Source: Corynebacterium uropygiale
GTDB taxonomy: Bacteria; Actinomycetota; Actinomycetes; Mycobacteriales; Mycobacteriaceae
Assembly: GCF_021568315.1 (NCBI RefSeq)
Contig: NZ_JAKGSI010000006.1
Coordinates: 62,001-126,000 of the forward strand
Length of the DNA stretch: 64,000 nt
Reading direction: 5' to 3'
The notes under the pieces were generated by a model. It ran no database searches. It had not been told where the DNA came from and saw nothing but the letters and a program-made list of their open reading frames with translations. Shown one piece after another: positions 7,954-17,156 of the stretch. How positions within the stretch are numbered: position 1 is the first letter of the stretch; each line of letters begins with the position of its first letter. The translations under genes and the position numbers were made by a program.

Positions 7954-8796
7954 CTAGCCGGCCAGCGTGGCGGCCTTCATCGCGGAGACGTAGTCGGTGA
8001 TTTCCGCCTGGAGTGCCGCCATGTCGGTGACGTGGGAGGGCTCGGGGTGCTGGCCCTCGACGTGCTTCTCGATGATCCGGGTGATCGCAGAGCCGGTGAT
8101 CGCCCCGGCCGCGCCGGCCTCGAGGGCATCGCGTACGTGCTGCGGCTCGGAGATGCCGAAGCCCAAGAGGATCGGCGCGCCGTGGAAGCGCTGGACGTTG
8201 GCCACGACGTCGGCGAGCCCGGTGGTGGAGGACTCGCGCTCCGTGCCCGTGACGCCATCCCGGGAGATCGCATAAATGTATCCGCGGGAGAGGGCGGCCA
8301 CGCCGCTCAGCGTCTCCTCGCTGGCCTGCGCCGGTGCGATGAAGATCGGCTCGATGCCGGCGCGCTCGGCGGCCTCGGCGAAGGGGCGGGCTTCCCGGAC
8401 GGGGATGTCCGGCAGAAGGATGGAATCAGCACCGGCCTCCGCGAACTCTCGGTAGAAGGCGTCGATCCCCCGGGTGAAGGCCACATTGCCATAAATGAGC
8501 ATGCCGATGGGCAGCTCGGGGAACTCCGCGCGCAGGGTGCGGATCTGCTCGAGCGAGTCCGCCACCTGGGCGCCGTGATCGAGGGCGCGCAGGTGAGAGC
8601 GCTGGATGGTGGGGCCGTCGGCCACGGGATCGGAGAAGGGGACGCCGAGCTCGAGGGCGTCGGCGCCAGCGCGGACGGCGGCGCGGATGATGTCGAGGGC
8701 CTCGGCCGGTGAGGGGTCGCCCAACATGAAGAAGGGGACGAAGGCCCCCTCCTTGGCCTCGCGGAGTCGGGCGAAGAGAGTGGCATAGCGGGACAT
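7954..8796 (-). CDS. trpA: Tryptophan synthase alpha chain
   Basis: A 280-residue TIM-barrel lyase that cleaves indole-3-glycerol phosphate to indole and glyceraldehyde-3-phosphate and passes indole through a tunnel to TrpB. Visible signatures are PFFMLGDPSP near residue 22, the 'ALELGVPFSDPVADGP' segment carrying the catalytic Asp, 'DSILLPDIPV', and 'GFGISEPQHV' in the phosphate-binding part. It is the last gene of the trp operon; its ATG overlaps the trpB stop codon (TAATG), so it is translationally coupled. Length and motif order are normal for the family. Confidence 0.97.
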   Translation of the reverse strand: MSRYATLFARLREAKEGAFVPFFMLGDPSPAEALDIIRAAVRAGADALELGVPFSDPVADGPTIQRSHLRALDHGAQVADSLEQIRTLRAEFPELPIGMLIYGNVAFTRGIDAFYREFAEAGADSILLPDIPVREARPFAEAAERAGIEPIFIAPAQASEETLSGVAALSRGYIYAISRDGVTGTERESSTTGLADVVANVQRFHGAPILLGFGISEPQHVRDALEAGAAGAITGSAITRIIEKHVEGQHPEPSHVTDMAALQAEITDYVSAMKAATLAG

Positions 8797-10118
8797 TAGT
8801 TCTCCTCCTTGAGACGCAGCTCGGGGTGGGCCTCCAGGGTGCGGCGCACGTGATCGATGTCCTTATCCCCGCGACCCGACAGGGAGACGAGGATGGTGAG
8901 GGGTGTGCGCTCCTCCTCGGCCGTGCGGGCGCGCTGGAGCGCATAGGCCAGCGCGTGGCTGGATTCCAGCGCCGGGATGATGCCCTCCTTGAGGGAGAGC
9001 AGCTGGAAGGCACGGAGTGCCTCGGCGTCGGGGATCGCGACGTACGTCGCCCGGCCGCTCTTGTGCAGCTGCGCGTGCTGCGGGCCGACGCCGGGGTAGT
9101 CGAGCCCGGCGGAGATGGAGTACGACTCCTCCACCTGGCCGTCGGCGGTGCGCATGAGGTAGCTGCGGGCGCCGTGGAGGATGCCGACGGAGCCGTTGGT
9201 GATCGTGGCACCGTGCTTCCCCGTCTCGAAGCTCTCTCCCCCGGGCTCCGCGCCGACGAGCTCAACGGACTCATCGTCGATGAAGTCCGCGAACATGCCG
9301 ATCGCATTGGATCCGCCACCCACGCAGGCGACGACGACATCCGGCAGGGCGCCAATGCGCTCGAGCATCTGGCGTCGGGCCTCTCGGGAGATGACCCGGT
9401 GGAATTCGCGGACGATCGTCGGGAAAGGATGCGGGCCGGCGGCGGTGCCGAGGAGGTAGTGGGACTCGTGGAAGGTGGCTGTCCAGTCGCGGAGGGCCTC
9501 ATTGACGGCGTCCTTGAGAGTGCCGGCCCCGGACTTCACGGAGACGACCTTGGCTCCCATGAGTTCCATGCGGTAGACGTTGGGCTGCTGGCGGGCCACG
9601 TCCTCGGCGCCCATGTAGATGACGCACTCGAGGCCGAGGAGGGCACACGCGAGGGCGGTGGCCGTGCCGTGCTGCCCGGCGCCGGTTTCCGCGATGATGC
9701 GCGTCTTGCCCATGCGCTTCGCGAGGAGCGCCTGCCCGATCACCTGATTCGTCTTGTGCGCCCCGCCGTGGACGAGGTCCTCGCGCTTGAGGAAGATCCG
9801 GGCGTATCCGTGGCCCTCGCCGTCGAGCGGGAGGTTCTGGCACTCCGTGATGGGGGTCGGGCGGCCGAGGTAATCCCGCAGGTAGCGGGCAAATTCCGCG
9901 CGGAACTCGGGATCATGGGTGGCGTCGACGAAAGCCTTCTCCAGCTGGTCGAGCGCGGGGATGAGGGACTCGGGCACGTACTGCCCGCCGAACTCGCCGA
10001 AGTAGGCCGGCAGGAGGGTCGGGCCCTCGTCGAGGAGGGGGCCAGCCGGGAGGACCGACTGCTCATCGATTTCGGCCTGCGCGGCGTGCTGATCGTGGAT
10101 GGTGTTCTCTTCGCTCAT
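8796..10118 (-). CDS. trpB: Tryptophan synthase beta chain
   Basis: A 440-residue PLP enzyme that condenses indole with L-serine to form tryptophan. The PLP lysine lies in GGAHKTN (Lys122), and the glycine loop that holds the cofactor phosphate is [10 protein letters not shown]. The segments '[12 protein letters not shown]' and '[10 protein letters not shown]' are typical of TrpB1. The ATG at 10118 is chosen because it overlaps the trpCF stop in an ATGA junction; the open frame runs further upstream but only as an out-of-frame shadow of trpCF. Alpha and beta chains work as an alpha2-beta2 complex. Confidence 0.97.
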   Translation of the reverse strand: MSEENTIHDQHAAQAEIDEQSVLPAGPLLDEGPTLLPAYFGEFGGQYVPESLIPALDQLEKAFVDATHDPEFRAEFARYLRDYLGRPTPITECQNLPLDGEGHGYARIFLKREDLVHGGAHKTNQVIGQALLAKRMGKTRIIAETGAGQHGTATALACALLGLECVIYMGAEDVARQQPNVYRMELMGAKVVSVKSGAGTLKDAVNEALRDWTATFHESHYLLGTAAGPHPFPTIVREFHRVISREARRQMLERIGALPDVVVACVGGGSNAIGMFADFIDDESVELVGAEPGGESFETGKHGATITNGSVGILHGARSYLMRTADGQVEESYSISAGLDYPGVGPQHAQLHKSGRATYVAIPDAEALRAFQLLSLKEGIIPALESSHALAYALQRARTAEEERTPLTILVSLSGRGDKDIDHVRRTLEAHPELRLKEEN

Positions 10119-11578
10119 GGTGTGTCCTCGTGCGTGTCGCGGGAGAAATCGCGGATGGTGCGGAAGATTGACGTTAACAAAGCGGCATCCTTGTGCCGAG
10201 CCCATCGCCCGGCCCCGGCGGGGTATTCCACGCCAGAGTTGAGGTCGACGCCCAGCAGGCCGGCGTCGAGCGCCTCCCGGATATTGTCCGGGCCGATGCC
10301 CCCGGCGAGGAGGGCAGTGGACGTGACGGACTCCGGGATGCGGGACCACGGGAAGGCCTGGCCGGTTCCGCCCTCGCCGGAGTCGAGGACGAGGCGGCTG
10401 ATCTCGGGGTGGCGTGCGAGGGCCTCGGCGGTGGCGGGGCCTTGCTCGGAGCTCATGGAGATGGCGCGCCAGATCTCGATATCCGGGCCGACCTCCGCGC
10501 GGACGCGGCGGATGAAGGCCTCTTCCTCTTCCAGGCTTCCCTGCAGCGGGGCGTGCAGCTGCACGGCGCTGATCCCGGGGAGGAGGAGCTCCGACCAGTT
10601 CTCGGTGCGCCGGGAGACGGCGACGTAGCGAAGTCCGGGCTCGGCGCGCATGATCTCCGCGGCTGTTTCACGTGAAACATTGCGGGGCGAGGCGGCTTCG
10701 AAGATGAGTCCGCCGTAGACAGCGCCGGCGGCCTTCGCGGCCTGGGCCGCCGAGCCGCTGCGCAGGCCGCAGACCTTGTTCGGCCCGTAGACGAGCTCGC
10801 GCGCGGCGAGGTCGATGTCCGGCTGGCTCGTCAGCTGCGAGCCGACGAGGAAGGCGTGCGAGTGTCCCCCGAGCGCCTGCACGGTCGCGTGATCGCGGAT
10901 GCCCGATTCCGAGACCAGCACCGCGTCCTCCGGAATGAGCGGCGCCAGGCGGGCCGAGCGCCCGAGGTCGATGCTGAGGTCGTGGAGGTTGCGGTGGTTG
11001 ACCCCGAAGATCCGCGCCCCGAGGGATGTTCCACGTGAAACCTCCTCCTCGTCGATGACCTCCGTGAGGACGTCGAGGCCGAGACGCTCGGCCTCGGCGG
11101 AGAGCGCCCGGTACTCGTCATCGTCGAGCACGGAGAGCATGAGGAGAATGGCGTCCGCGCCGAAGTAGCGGGCCGCGTGAATCTGCACGGGGTCAATGAT
11201 GAAGTCCTTGCAGAGCACCGGCAGGTGCGTCGTCGAGGCCACGGCGGCGAGGTGGTTATAGTCCCCGCCGAAGCGCTCCGGCTCGCAAAGAACGGAAATG
11301 CCCGAGGCATAGCGGGAGTAAATCGAGGCGATCTCGGCGGGGTGATAGTCCTCGCGGATGAGCCCCAGCGAGGGCGAGGAGGACTTGCACTCCATGATGA
11401 AGCGGTTCGCGGCGCGCTGAGCGCCGGCCACTCCCCCGCCGAGGCTCGTGTAGAGGGAGCGCGTGGAGCGCGGCAGCCGCGCCGGGTCGACGTGAGCGAT
11501 GCGCTCACGGATCTCCGGTAGGTGCGTGCGGCGGGCGCTCACGATGCCCTCGAGCACGGTGGGGATGTCATTCTGCAT
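10115..11578 (-). CDS. trpCF: Fused indole-3-glycerol phosphate synthase / phosphoribosylanthranilate isomerase
   Basis: A 487-residue bifunctional enzyme for two consecutive steps of tryptophan synthesis. Residues 1-260 are the IGPS barrel ([42 protein letters not shown]). A PRAI barrel starts at about residue 268 (NKVCGLRS) and ends with '[14 protein letters not shown]' and '[13 protein letters not shown]'. The fusion is typical of Corynebacterium and enteric bacteria; many other actinobacteria have separate genes. Two parS sites lie inside the gene, about 360 bp apart, encoding V-S-R-E-T and V-S-R-G-T in surface-like segments. The start overlaps trpD by 11 bases. Confidence 0.96.
   Translation of the reverse strand: MQNDIPTVLEGIVSARRTHLPEIRERIAHVDPARLPRSTRSLYTSLGGGVAGAQRAANRFIMECKSSSPSLGLIREDYHPAEIASIYSRYASGISVLCEPERFGGDYNHLAAVASTTHLPVLCKDFIIDPVQIHAARYFGADAILLMLSVLDDDEYRALSAEAERLGLDVLTEVIDEEEVSRGTSLGARIFGVNHRNLHDLSIDLGRSARLAPLIPEDAVLVSESGIRDHATVQALGGHSHAFLVGSQLTSQPDIDLAARELVYGPNKVCGLRSGSAAQAAKAAGAVYGGLIFEAASPRNVSRETAAEIMRAEPGLRYVAVSRRTENWSELLLPGISAVQLHAPLQGSLEEEEAFIRRVRAEVGPDIEIWRAISMSSEQGPATAEALARHPEISRLVLDSGEGGTGQAFPWSRIPESVTSTALLAGGIGPDNIREALDAGLLGVDLNSGVEYPAGAGRWARHKDAALLTSIFRTIRDFSRDTHEDTP
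10664..10679. promoter_or_regulatory. parS site 3 (perfect), in trpCF
   Basis: TGTTTCACGTGAAACA matches the 16-bp parS consensus at every position. It lies in the PRAI half of trpCF. Confidence 0.92.
11027..11042. promoter_or_regulatory. parS site 4, in trpCF
   Basis: TGTTCCACGTGAAACC matches 14 of 16 consensus positions. It lies in the IGPS half of trpCF. Confidence 0.7.
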
Positions 11579-12596
11579 AGTTCGCCTCTTCGTGGGTTTT
11601 CAGCCAGCGCTCGACAGTGCCATCGGCCATGAGCTCCTGGGCCCGGGCGGTGCCTTCCGCGAAGGTATCCACCAGGGAGTTGAGGTAGAACATCGCACCG
11701 GCGGACACGGCGATGGCATCCCGGTGCGCCTGGGGGCCCGTGCCGTTGAAGGCCGCGTAGAGGTGCTGCGCGTTCTCCTCGGCATCTCCACCGCGCAGCT
11801 CCGCGAGATCATGGCGCTCCACCCCGAGGTCCTCCGGGGACACCGTGTACTCCTTAATCTCCCCGTCCGGGAGCAGCTCCCAGATCTGGGAATCGCCCCA
11901 GACCGCGAGCTCATCCGTGCCCGCCCCATGAACGACGAGCGCCCGGCCCCGCCCCAGCTCGCGGAAGACCTCCGCGATCATGCGCCCCGTCCGCGGCTGC
12001 GCGACGCCCATGATCTGGAACTCCGGGCGCGCCGGGGACAGCACCGGGCCGAGAGTGTTGAAGATCGTCGGAACCTTCAGTGCCCGACGCACCGGCTGGA
12101 CGTGCGCCACCGCGGGGTTGTACGCGGGCGCGAAGAGGAAGGTGAAGTTGGAGGCCTCGAACTGGCGGACCGCGCGGTCCGGGTCGAGGTCGAGCGGGAT
12201 GTTCATCGCCTCGAGGACGTCCGCGGAGCCCGACTGGGAGGACACCGACCGGTTCCCCACCTTGACGAGCTTGCATCCCCCCGCCGCGGCGACGAGCGAG
12301 GCCGCCGTCGTGATGTTGATGAGATTGGCGTGATCGCCGCCGGTCCCCGCCGTATCGAGGAGCCCCTTCCCCGTGATCGGGAACGGGCGCCCGGCGGCGA
12401 GGAAGGCCTTCGCCGCGCCCGCGAGATCCGCGAAGGTTTCCCCGCGCGTGCGGATGGTGCAGAGAAGGGCGGCGATGTGGATATCGTCGTATTCGCCCAC
12501 GGTGAGCGGGGTAAAGACCTCGATGGCCTCCTCGACCGTGGGATTCGGGTTGTCCAGATAGGCGACAAGTCGCTCAACAGTGCTCGGCTTGGTCAT
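11568..12596 (-). CDS. trpD: Anthranilate phosphoribosyltransferase
   Basis: A 342-residue transferase that joins anthranilate to PRPP. The PRPP-binding loop DTAGTGGD is at about residues 81-88, followed by NITTAASLVAAAGG and the 'KVGNRSVSSQSGSADVLEAM' region, and later HGAGTDEL, all standard for TrpD. It is separate from TrpG here, unlike the fused TrpGD of enterobacteria. The gene lies 9 bases after trpG and overlaps trpCF by 11 bases. Confidence 0.97.
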   Translation of the reverse strand: MTKPSTVERLVAYLDNPNPTVEEAIEVFTPLTVGEYDDIHIAALLCTIRTRGETFADLAGAAKAFLAAGRPFPITGKGLLDTAGTGGDHANLINITTAASLVAAAGGCKLVKVGNRSVSSQSGSADVLEAMNIPLDLDPDRAVRQFEASNFTFLFAPAYNPAVAHVQPVRRALKVPTIFNTLGPVLSPARPEFQIMGVAQPRTGRMIAEVFRELGRGRALVVHGAGTDELAVWGDSQIWELLPDGEIKEYTVSPEDLGVERHDLAELRGGDAEENAQHLYAAFNGTGPQAHRDAIAVSAGAMFYLNSLVDTFAEGTARAQELMADGTVERWLKTHEEANYAE

Positions 12597-12605
12597 GATG
12601 CGTCC

Positions 12606-13283
12606 TTAGTGGGTGGCTGAGTGGGTGGTCAACAAGTACTCGATGCTGCGCTGAAGGATGAGCGGCCCCGCCGGGCTCAGCACGCTCTCCGGGTGGAATT
12701 GCAGGCCCATCGCTCGCCCCGGCCCCTCGGCGACGGTGGTCTCCGCGGCCATCGTGATGGGGCCGCGCGGAGTCTCGATGCTCGCAAGATTCCGCAGGCC
12801 CTCAGGCGTCGACGTGCACCCCAGCGAGTGATAGCGCGCCACGGGCACAAGAGACCCATCGCGTTCGGGGTGCTCGGGATCGCGATCGACCGTGAGCCCC
12901 GCGAAGACCGGGTGCCGCGCGCCCGCCTCGGTGAGAGTCATGTTCTCGGAGTGGCCATGCACAGCGCCGCACGGCCCGACGCTCCCACCGAAGTGCTCGA
13001 TGAGCGCCTGGAAACCGAGGCAAATCCCCAGCACCGGGACGCCCCGGCCCCCGTGCCCCGGCGCCTCCAGGGCCGCACGGAGGATATCCATGAGCCGCCC
13101 CGCCTCCGAGGGGTGGCCGGGCCCGGGCGAGAGGCACACGAGATCCGGCTCCGCCGTGAGGACCTGCTCTGGCTCCACGGTGTTCCGGAAAACGGTGCAG
13201 GCGTTTCCCGTCGTCGCGAAGGCGTCGACGAGGTTGTACACAAAGCTGTCGCGGTTGTCGATCAGGATGATGGAGTTGCTCAT
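12606..13283 (-). CDS. trpG: Anthranilate synthase component II (glutamine amidotransferase)
   Basis: A 225-residue class I glutamine amidotransferase that supplies ammonia to TrpE. The oxyanion strand SPGPGHP, the nucleophile elbow GICLGFQ and the catalytic His-Glu in QFHPES are all present, as is the N-terminal IDNRDSFVYNL. It could also serve aminodeoxychorismate synthase, but its place between trpE and trpD with a 4-base overlap of trpE argues for TrpG. Confidence 0.96.
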   Translation of the reverse strand: MSNSIILIDNRDSFVYNLVDAFATTGNACTVFRNTVEPEQVLTAEPDLVCLSPGPGHPSEAGRLMDILRAALEAPGHGGRGVPVLGICLGFQALIEHFGGSVGPCGAVHGHSENMTLTEAGARHPVFAGLTVDRDPEHPERDGSLVPVARYHSLGCTSTPEGLRNLASIETPRGPITMAAETTVAEGPGRAMGLQFHPESVLSPAGPLILQRSIEYLLTTHSATH

Positions 13284-14926
13284 CGGATAACCTCCAGCGG
13301 TCGGTGGGCGGCGAGGGCCAGGGAATTAAGCACGGTGTAGGCCTTGTGGAGGGTCTCATCGGCCTCGGACTGGGGGCGGGAATCCCGGACCACGCCGGCG
13401 CCCGCCTGCACGATGGCCTGCCCATCCTGCACAAAGGCGGAACGAATGACAATGCAGGTGTCCATGTCCCCCGTGCCGCGGAGGTAGCCGATCGCCCCGC
13501 CATAGGACCCGCGGCGTTCCTTCTCCACCCCGCGGATGAGCTCGGTGGCCCGAAGCTTCGGCGCGCCCGTCAGCGTGCCCATGTTCATGCAGGCACGGTA
13601 GGCGTCGAGGGCATCGCAGTCCTCCGCGAGCGTTGCGACGACCCGCGAGACAAGGTGCATCACCCGGGAGTAACGGTCCACGTGCAACAGGTCGACGACC
13701 TTCCGCGTGGCCGGCACCGCCACACGCGCGAGGTCATTGCGCGCGAGGTCCACGAGCATGACGTGCTCGGCGAGCTCCTTCGCATCCGTGCGCATGTCCA
13801 GCTCGGCGCGGATGTCCAGCTCGTGATTGACCGAACCATCCGGGTTGAGGCCGCGCGGGCGCGTCCCGGCAACGGGATAAATCTGAATCTCCCGGTTCGC
13901 GGCCGTGTACTTCACGTTCGACTCCGGCGAAGCACCGAAGAGCTCATAGGGGCGCTCCCCCTCCGGGGTGCACGTGCCGCGAACATAGAACATGTAGGGG
14001 CTGGGGTTCGTGGCGCGCAGCTGGCGGTAGGCGGCGAAGGCGTCCGGGCACGGAGAGAGGAAGGCGCGCGCCGGGACGACCTGGTAAATCTCCCCCTGCT
14101 CGATGTCATTTTGCAGGTCGCGGACGATGCTGCAGAACTCCTCGTCCGAGATCGTTGCCCGCACCTGGAGGGGCTCAGCCTCCGGATCGGTGGCCTGCGC
14201 CGGCGCACCCGTGGGGGCGGCCTCCTCCGGGGAGTCCGCGATCGAGCGGGCTAGCTCCTCCAGCTCCGCCTCGAGGCGCGCGCGATCCTCAGGCTGGCAG
14301 AGGGCGCTGAGCTCCGCGCGGTGCTCCTCATGGTTGATCTCCAGCAGAATCTCCGCCGCGATGAACTGATAATCCGGGTACGTGTTGGCGGAGGCCCCCA
14401 CCTCCGGGAGCTCCTCAAACGTCCCGAGGTAGTCATAAGCCCAGCCGCCCGCGAGGAACGGCAGCGCCCCCGCCGCCCCCTGCGCACCGGGGTCCTCCCG
14501 AACCCCGGAGTCCCGCTGCAGGCGGCGCAGCGGCTCCATCGTGCTCACGGCTTTGAGGCGGTCTCGCTCATCGATGGCCTCGGAGGCCGGGAAGCGGTAG
14601 ACGGAGTGGCCCTCGACGCTCAACTCCGGGACGCGGTACTCCCCGATCTGGGAGTCGAGGCGGCGCAGCATCGCCTGGCCCGTCGGGGTGAGAACGTGCG
14701 CGCTGACTTCGTCGTTTTCGCAGGTCACGCGCAGGGCGGCGCGGAGCACCATGACGGAGGTAATGCCGGAATGGGTGGTGACATCCGCGCTCTCAAGGAG
14801 GACGGAATCCGTGGCCCGGGTGCCGCCGAGGTGGGCGAAGAGCGCGGAGGCATCTTCGCGATACGCAACCTCCCGGCGGAGGACATCAAACTCCGGGCGC
14901 GGCGCGGAGTGTGCGGGTGGGGTCAT
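13280..14926 (-). CDS. trpE: Anthranilate synthase component I
   Basis: A 548-residue chorismate-binding enzyme making anthranilate from chorismate with ammonia from TrpG. The feedback-site motif LLES is near the N-terminus (residues 43-46), so tryptophan inhibition is expected. The C-terminal catalytic half shows YQVVPAR, PYMFYVRG, 'LFGASPESNVKY', IYPVAGTRPRG, ELDMRTDAKELAEH and GAPKLRA. An insertion around residues 220-245 is Ala/Pro/Glu-rich. First structural gene of the operon, downstream of the trpL attenuator; a GAGAG-type ribosome-binding site precedes the ATG. Confidence 0.97.
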   Translation of the reverse strand: MTPPAHSAPRPEFDVLRREVAYREDASALFAHLGGTRATDSVLLESADVTTHSGITSVMVLRAALRVTCENDEVSAHVLTPTGQAMLRRLDSQIGEYRVPELSVEGHSVYRFPASEAIDERDRLKAVSTMEPLRRLQRDSGVREDPGAQGAAGALPFLAGGWAYDYLGTFEELPEVGASANTYPDYQFIAAEILLEINHEEHRAELSALCQPEDRARLEAELEELARSIADSPEEAAPTGAPAQATDPEAEPLQVRATISDEEFCSIVRDLQNDIEQGEIYQVVPARAFLSPCPDAFAAYRQLRATNPSPYMFYVRGTCTPEGERPYELFGASPESNVKYTAANREIQIYPVAGTRPRGLNPDGSVNHELDIRAELDMRTDAKELAEHVMLVDLARNDLARVAVPATRKVVDLLHVDRYSRVMHLVSRVVATLAEDCDALDAYRACMNMGTLTGAPKLRATELIRGVEKERRGSYGGAIGYLRGTGDMDTCIVIRSAFVQDGQAIVQAGAGVVRDSRPQSEADETLHKAYTVLNSLALAAHRPLEVIR

Positions 14927-14969
14927 CGTGGAGAGAGCCTTTCATCGAGTTCGCGGTCGGAGGGGTATG

Positions 14970-15011
14970 AAAAAAGGGCCCGCTGGTGCTTCGTGATGAA
15001 GCCGCGGACCC
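14970..15011 (-). terminator. trp attenuator (intrinsic terminator)
   Basis: On the transcript, GGGTCCGC (15004-15011) pairs with GCGGGCCC (14976-14983), with an inner GCTTC/GAAGC stem, followed by six T residues. It lies between trpL and trpE, so it aborts transcription before the structural genes when tryptophan is plentiful. Confidence 0.9.
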
Positions 15012-15041
15012 TTCTGCCGAAGTATGGGGAGACGCAACAGC

Positions 15042-15069
15042 TGGTGGCCCGCTACACAGCGTGCCACCA
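15042..15069 (-). promoter_or_regulatory. trp attenuation segments 1 and 2
   Basis: Segment 1, TGGTGGC across the Trp codons (15063-15069), can pair with GCCACCA in segment 2 (15042-15052, GCGGGCCACCA). Segment 2 can instead pair through GCGGGCC with GGTCCGC of the terminator's first arm, forming the antiterminator. This is the classical 1:2 / 2:3 / 3:4 switch. Confidence 0.8.
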
Positions 15070-15111
15070 CCAGAACCGGAGCTGATCGCTCAGCGGGGAG
15101 ACGTCCTTCAT
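15052..15111 (-). CDS. trpL: trp leader peptide
   Basis: A 19-residue peptide (MKDVSPLSDQLRFWWWHAV) with three consecutive tryptophan codons near its end, followed by the attenuator. Ribosome stalling at the Trp codons when Trp-tRNA is scarce would free segment 2 to form the antiterminator. The start is confirmed by TAGTTT 7 bases upstream, so the leader is itself translated from a leaderless transcript. Both the triple-Trp signature and the order trpL-attenuator-trpE are unmistakable. Confidence 0.93.
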   Translation of the reverse strand: MKDVSPLSDQLRFWWWHAV

Positions 15112-15118
15112 AGTTGTG

Positions 15119-15147
15119 AAACTAGTGGCGGTGGAGGGGATTCGCAA
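15119..15147 (-). promoter_or_regulatory. trp operon promoter
   Basis: -35 TTGCGA (15142-15147), a 17-base spacer and -10 TAGTTT (15119-15124). The predicted +1 is the A of the trpL start codon. Confidence 0.7.
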
Positions 15148-15248
15148 CCAGCCCCGCCGCGTGGGGGTAGCCCGCGGCCGGCCCCTCCCCCGCCAGAGGT
15201 TCGACGACGCCCACCCGGTGCGCACCCCCTCGGCGCGGTACGCTCCGC

Positions 15249-15728
15249 CTAGTCCTGGGAGCGGGCGGCGCGGCGGAGGGCGTCGAGGTCCACCTGCGGT
15301 TGGGGCGTCGTCGGCTGCGAAGAACCTGTCCCACTCTGCGCGCCGTCCTGTGCGGAACCGCCGCTGGAGCAGCAGGAGGAGTTGTCCTGCGCCTCGGCGT
15401 CGAGCAGCGCGGCCGTGCGCGCCCCGGCGCTCGCGCCCGCGCCCAGCGCGTAGAGGGCGATGAACACGGCGGCCAGCGGGATGAGCCACAGCCAGCCGAA
15501 GGCGACGTAGGCGACGATGGCGCCGAAGAGAAGCGCGATGCCGCCGAAGATCCACACCGGGCCCGCGACGGCGTGGGCGCCCGCCCACACCTCGGGGGAT
15601 GTGCGGACCTCGGGGACGCGGAGCCCGATGACATTGTTCCCCGGGAGGCGCCGCCGCCACGCGAGAACACCGACAACGAGAAGCACCACCGCGAGGATTA
15701 ACAGTATGGTGCCCACAACACTATTCAT
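15249..15728 (-). CDS. SdpI-family membrane protein
   Basis: About 159 residues from the ATG at 15728, preceded by a GGTGGA ribosome-binding site; an in-frame start 13 codons upstream (15767) is less likely. An N-terminal helix is followed by the SdpI-like segment 'NNVIGLRVPEVRTSPEVWAGAHAVAG' (split here as NNVIGLRVPE and EVWAGAHAVAG) and two more helices. The C-terminal 55 residues are a soluble Ser/Gly/Gln tail containing two adjacent Cys residues. SdpI itself is an immunity and signalling membrane protein in Bacillus; here only membrane location and family resemblance can be claimed. Divergent from the downstream symporter. Confidence 0.75.
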   Translation of the reverse strand: MNSVVGTILLILAVVLLVVGVLAWRRRLPGNNVIGLRVPEVRTSPEVWAGAHAVAGPVWIFGGIALLFGAIVAYVAFGWLWLIPLAAVFIALYALGAGASAGARTAALLDAEAQDNSSCCSSGGSAQDGAQSGTGSSQPTTPQPQVDLDALRRAARSQD

Positions 15729-15782
15729 GTGTTCCACCCTATCCGGGGAGAGGTGATGCCTGTTCACCGGGGTGACGTGCGG

Positions 15783-15788
15783 TAATGT
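15783..15788 (+). promoter_or_regulatory. Probable -10 of the SLC1-type symporter
   Basis: TAATGT, with TGTTCA 16 bases upstream as a weak -35. An imperfect inverted repeat (GTTCACC/GGTGAC) overlaps the -35. The leader would be about 45 bases. Confidence 0.4.
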
Positions 15789-15837
15789 TCATCACACAAG
15801 CAATAATTCTGGCCTCAGCGCAGAGAGAGACATACTC

Positions 15838-17049
15838 ATGGAACTGAAAAAACTCAGCTCCTCGCTATTGTTCCGCGTGGTTGTAGCGATCATCGCCGGC
15901 ATAGTGTGCAGCTTCTTCTTCCCCGTGTGGTTGGCGCGGATCTTCGCCACCTTCAACGGGCTCTTCGGGAACTTCCTGAGCTTCTTTGTTCCCGTCCTCA
16001 TTTTCGCCCTCATCACCCCGGCCATCGCGGGCCTCGGACGGGGCGCCGGCAAGTGGCTGGGAATCACGACGGGGGTGGCCTACGTCTCCACGATCGTGTC
16101 CGGCATCATCGCGTATCTGCTCTCCCTGGCCGTGTATCCGATCCTCCTGGGCGGCGATCGGCTGTCCTCCGCTGTGGACGTCGAGGAGGGCGCTCTGCAG
16201 CCCTACTTCACGGTGGAGATGGCCCCGCCGCTGGAGGTCATGTCCGCGCTGCTCCTTGCGTTTGCCGTGGGCCTGTCGATGACGGTCGTGAAGTCTGACA
16301 CCCTCTACGAGGGGGCCAAGGACCTCCAGCGCGTGGTGATGAAGGTGATCGAGAACTTCATCATCCCCCTCCTCCCGGTGTTCATTTTCGGTATGTTCCT
16401 GGGACTGGGCATGAACGGGAACCTGACCTACACGCTCATCACGTTCGGTAAGGTCCTCATCCTCGCGACGGTCATGACGATCCTCTACGTCATCGTCCAG
16501 TACCTGCTGGCCGGCGGCATCGCCGGGGTGAACCCGCTGCGCGCGCTGAAGACCATGCTTCCCGCCTACGCGACGGCGCTGGGCACCTCCTCCTCCGCGG
16601 CGACGATCCCTGTCACCTACTCCTGCGCCCGGAAGAACGGGGTGGAGCATAACGTCGCCGGCTTCGTCGTGCCGTTGTGCGCGACCATCCACCTCGCAGG
16701 CTCGATGATGAAGATCGGCCTCTTCGCCTTCTCCATCATGTACATGACGGAGACTCCGGTCTCCCCTGGCCTCGCGGTGGGCTTCATCATGATGCTCGGC
16801 ATCACGATGATCGCCGCCCCCGGCGTCCCCGGCGGCGCGATCATGGCCGCGGTGGGCCTCCTCCAGAGCATGTTGGGTTTCGACGGCGACCAGGTCGCCC
16901 TCATGATCGCGGCGTACATCGCCATCGATTCCTTCGGGACGGCCGCGAACGTCACGGGCGATGGTGCTATCGCTCTCATTATTAATCGCTTCGCGAAGGA
17001 CTCCATGCCGGAGAGCCAGGCCGCCGAGGAGGCTGGGCTCGTGGACTAG
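15838..17049 (+). CDS. Dicarboxylate/amino acid:cation symporter (SLC1/DAACS family)
   Basis: A 403-residue membrane transporter. The serine-rich re-entrant loop TSSSAATIPVT, the helix-7 region 'VPLCATIHLAGSMMKIG' and 'TMIAAPGVPGGAIMAAVG' followed by 'DSFGTAANVTGDGAIALII' are diagnostic of the family, which couples Na+ or H+ to uptake of glutamate, aspartate, serine or C4-dicarboxylates. The substrate cannot be fixed from motifs. The ATG at 15838 is chosen for the AGAGAGA ribosome-binding site; an in-frame upstream extension of 22 codons has no hydrophobic or conserved character. The gene ends in a strong terminator. Confidence 0.93.
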   Translation: MELKKLSSSLLFRVVVAIIAGIVCSFFFPVWLARIFATFNGLFGNFLSFFVPVLIFALITPAIAGLGRGAGKWLGITTGVAYVSTIVSGIIAYLLSLAVYPILLGGDRLSSAVDVEEGALQPYFTVEMAPPLEVMSALLLAFAVGLSMTVVKSDTLYEGAKDLQRVVMKVIENFIIPLLPVFIFGMFLGLGMNGNLTYTLITFGKVLILATVMTILYVIVQYLLAGGIAGVNPLRALKTMLPAYATALGTSSSAATIPVTYSCARKNGVEHNVAGFVVPLCATIHLAGSMMKIGLFAFSIMYMTETPVSPGLAVGFIMMLGITMIAAPGVPGGAIMAAVGLLQSMLGFDGDQVALMIAAYIAIDSFGTAANVTGDGAIALIINRFAKDSMPESQAAEEAGLVD

Positions 17050-17072
17050 CGCCGGCCGGCGTCGAGAAAAGT

Positions 17073-17107
17073 GAAGGCCCCTCCCGCTCGTCCTGGGAGG
17101 GGCCTTC
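17073..17107 (+). terminator. Terminator after the SLC1-type symporter
   Basis: GAAGGCCCCTCCC and GGGAGGGGCCTTC form a perfect 13-bp stem around a 9-base loop. The flanking T-run is short. Confidence 0.8.
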
Positions 17108-17142
17108 GTCGAGCTTGTCGCGTCCGCCGCCACCTGGGCTAC

Positions 17143-17148
17143 TACACT
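17143..17148 (+). promoter_or_regulatory. -10 element of leuS
   Basis: TACACT ends 8 bases before the leuS ATG, so the transcript starts at or within a base of the start codon. Confidence 0.5.
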
Positions 17149-17156
17149 AATGACAC

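Noticed and set aside
15116..15463. Plus-strand frame opposite trpL and the SdpI-like gene
   Set aside because: Arg/Ser-rich shadow that also covers the trp promoter.
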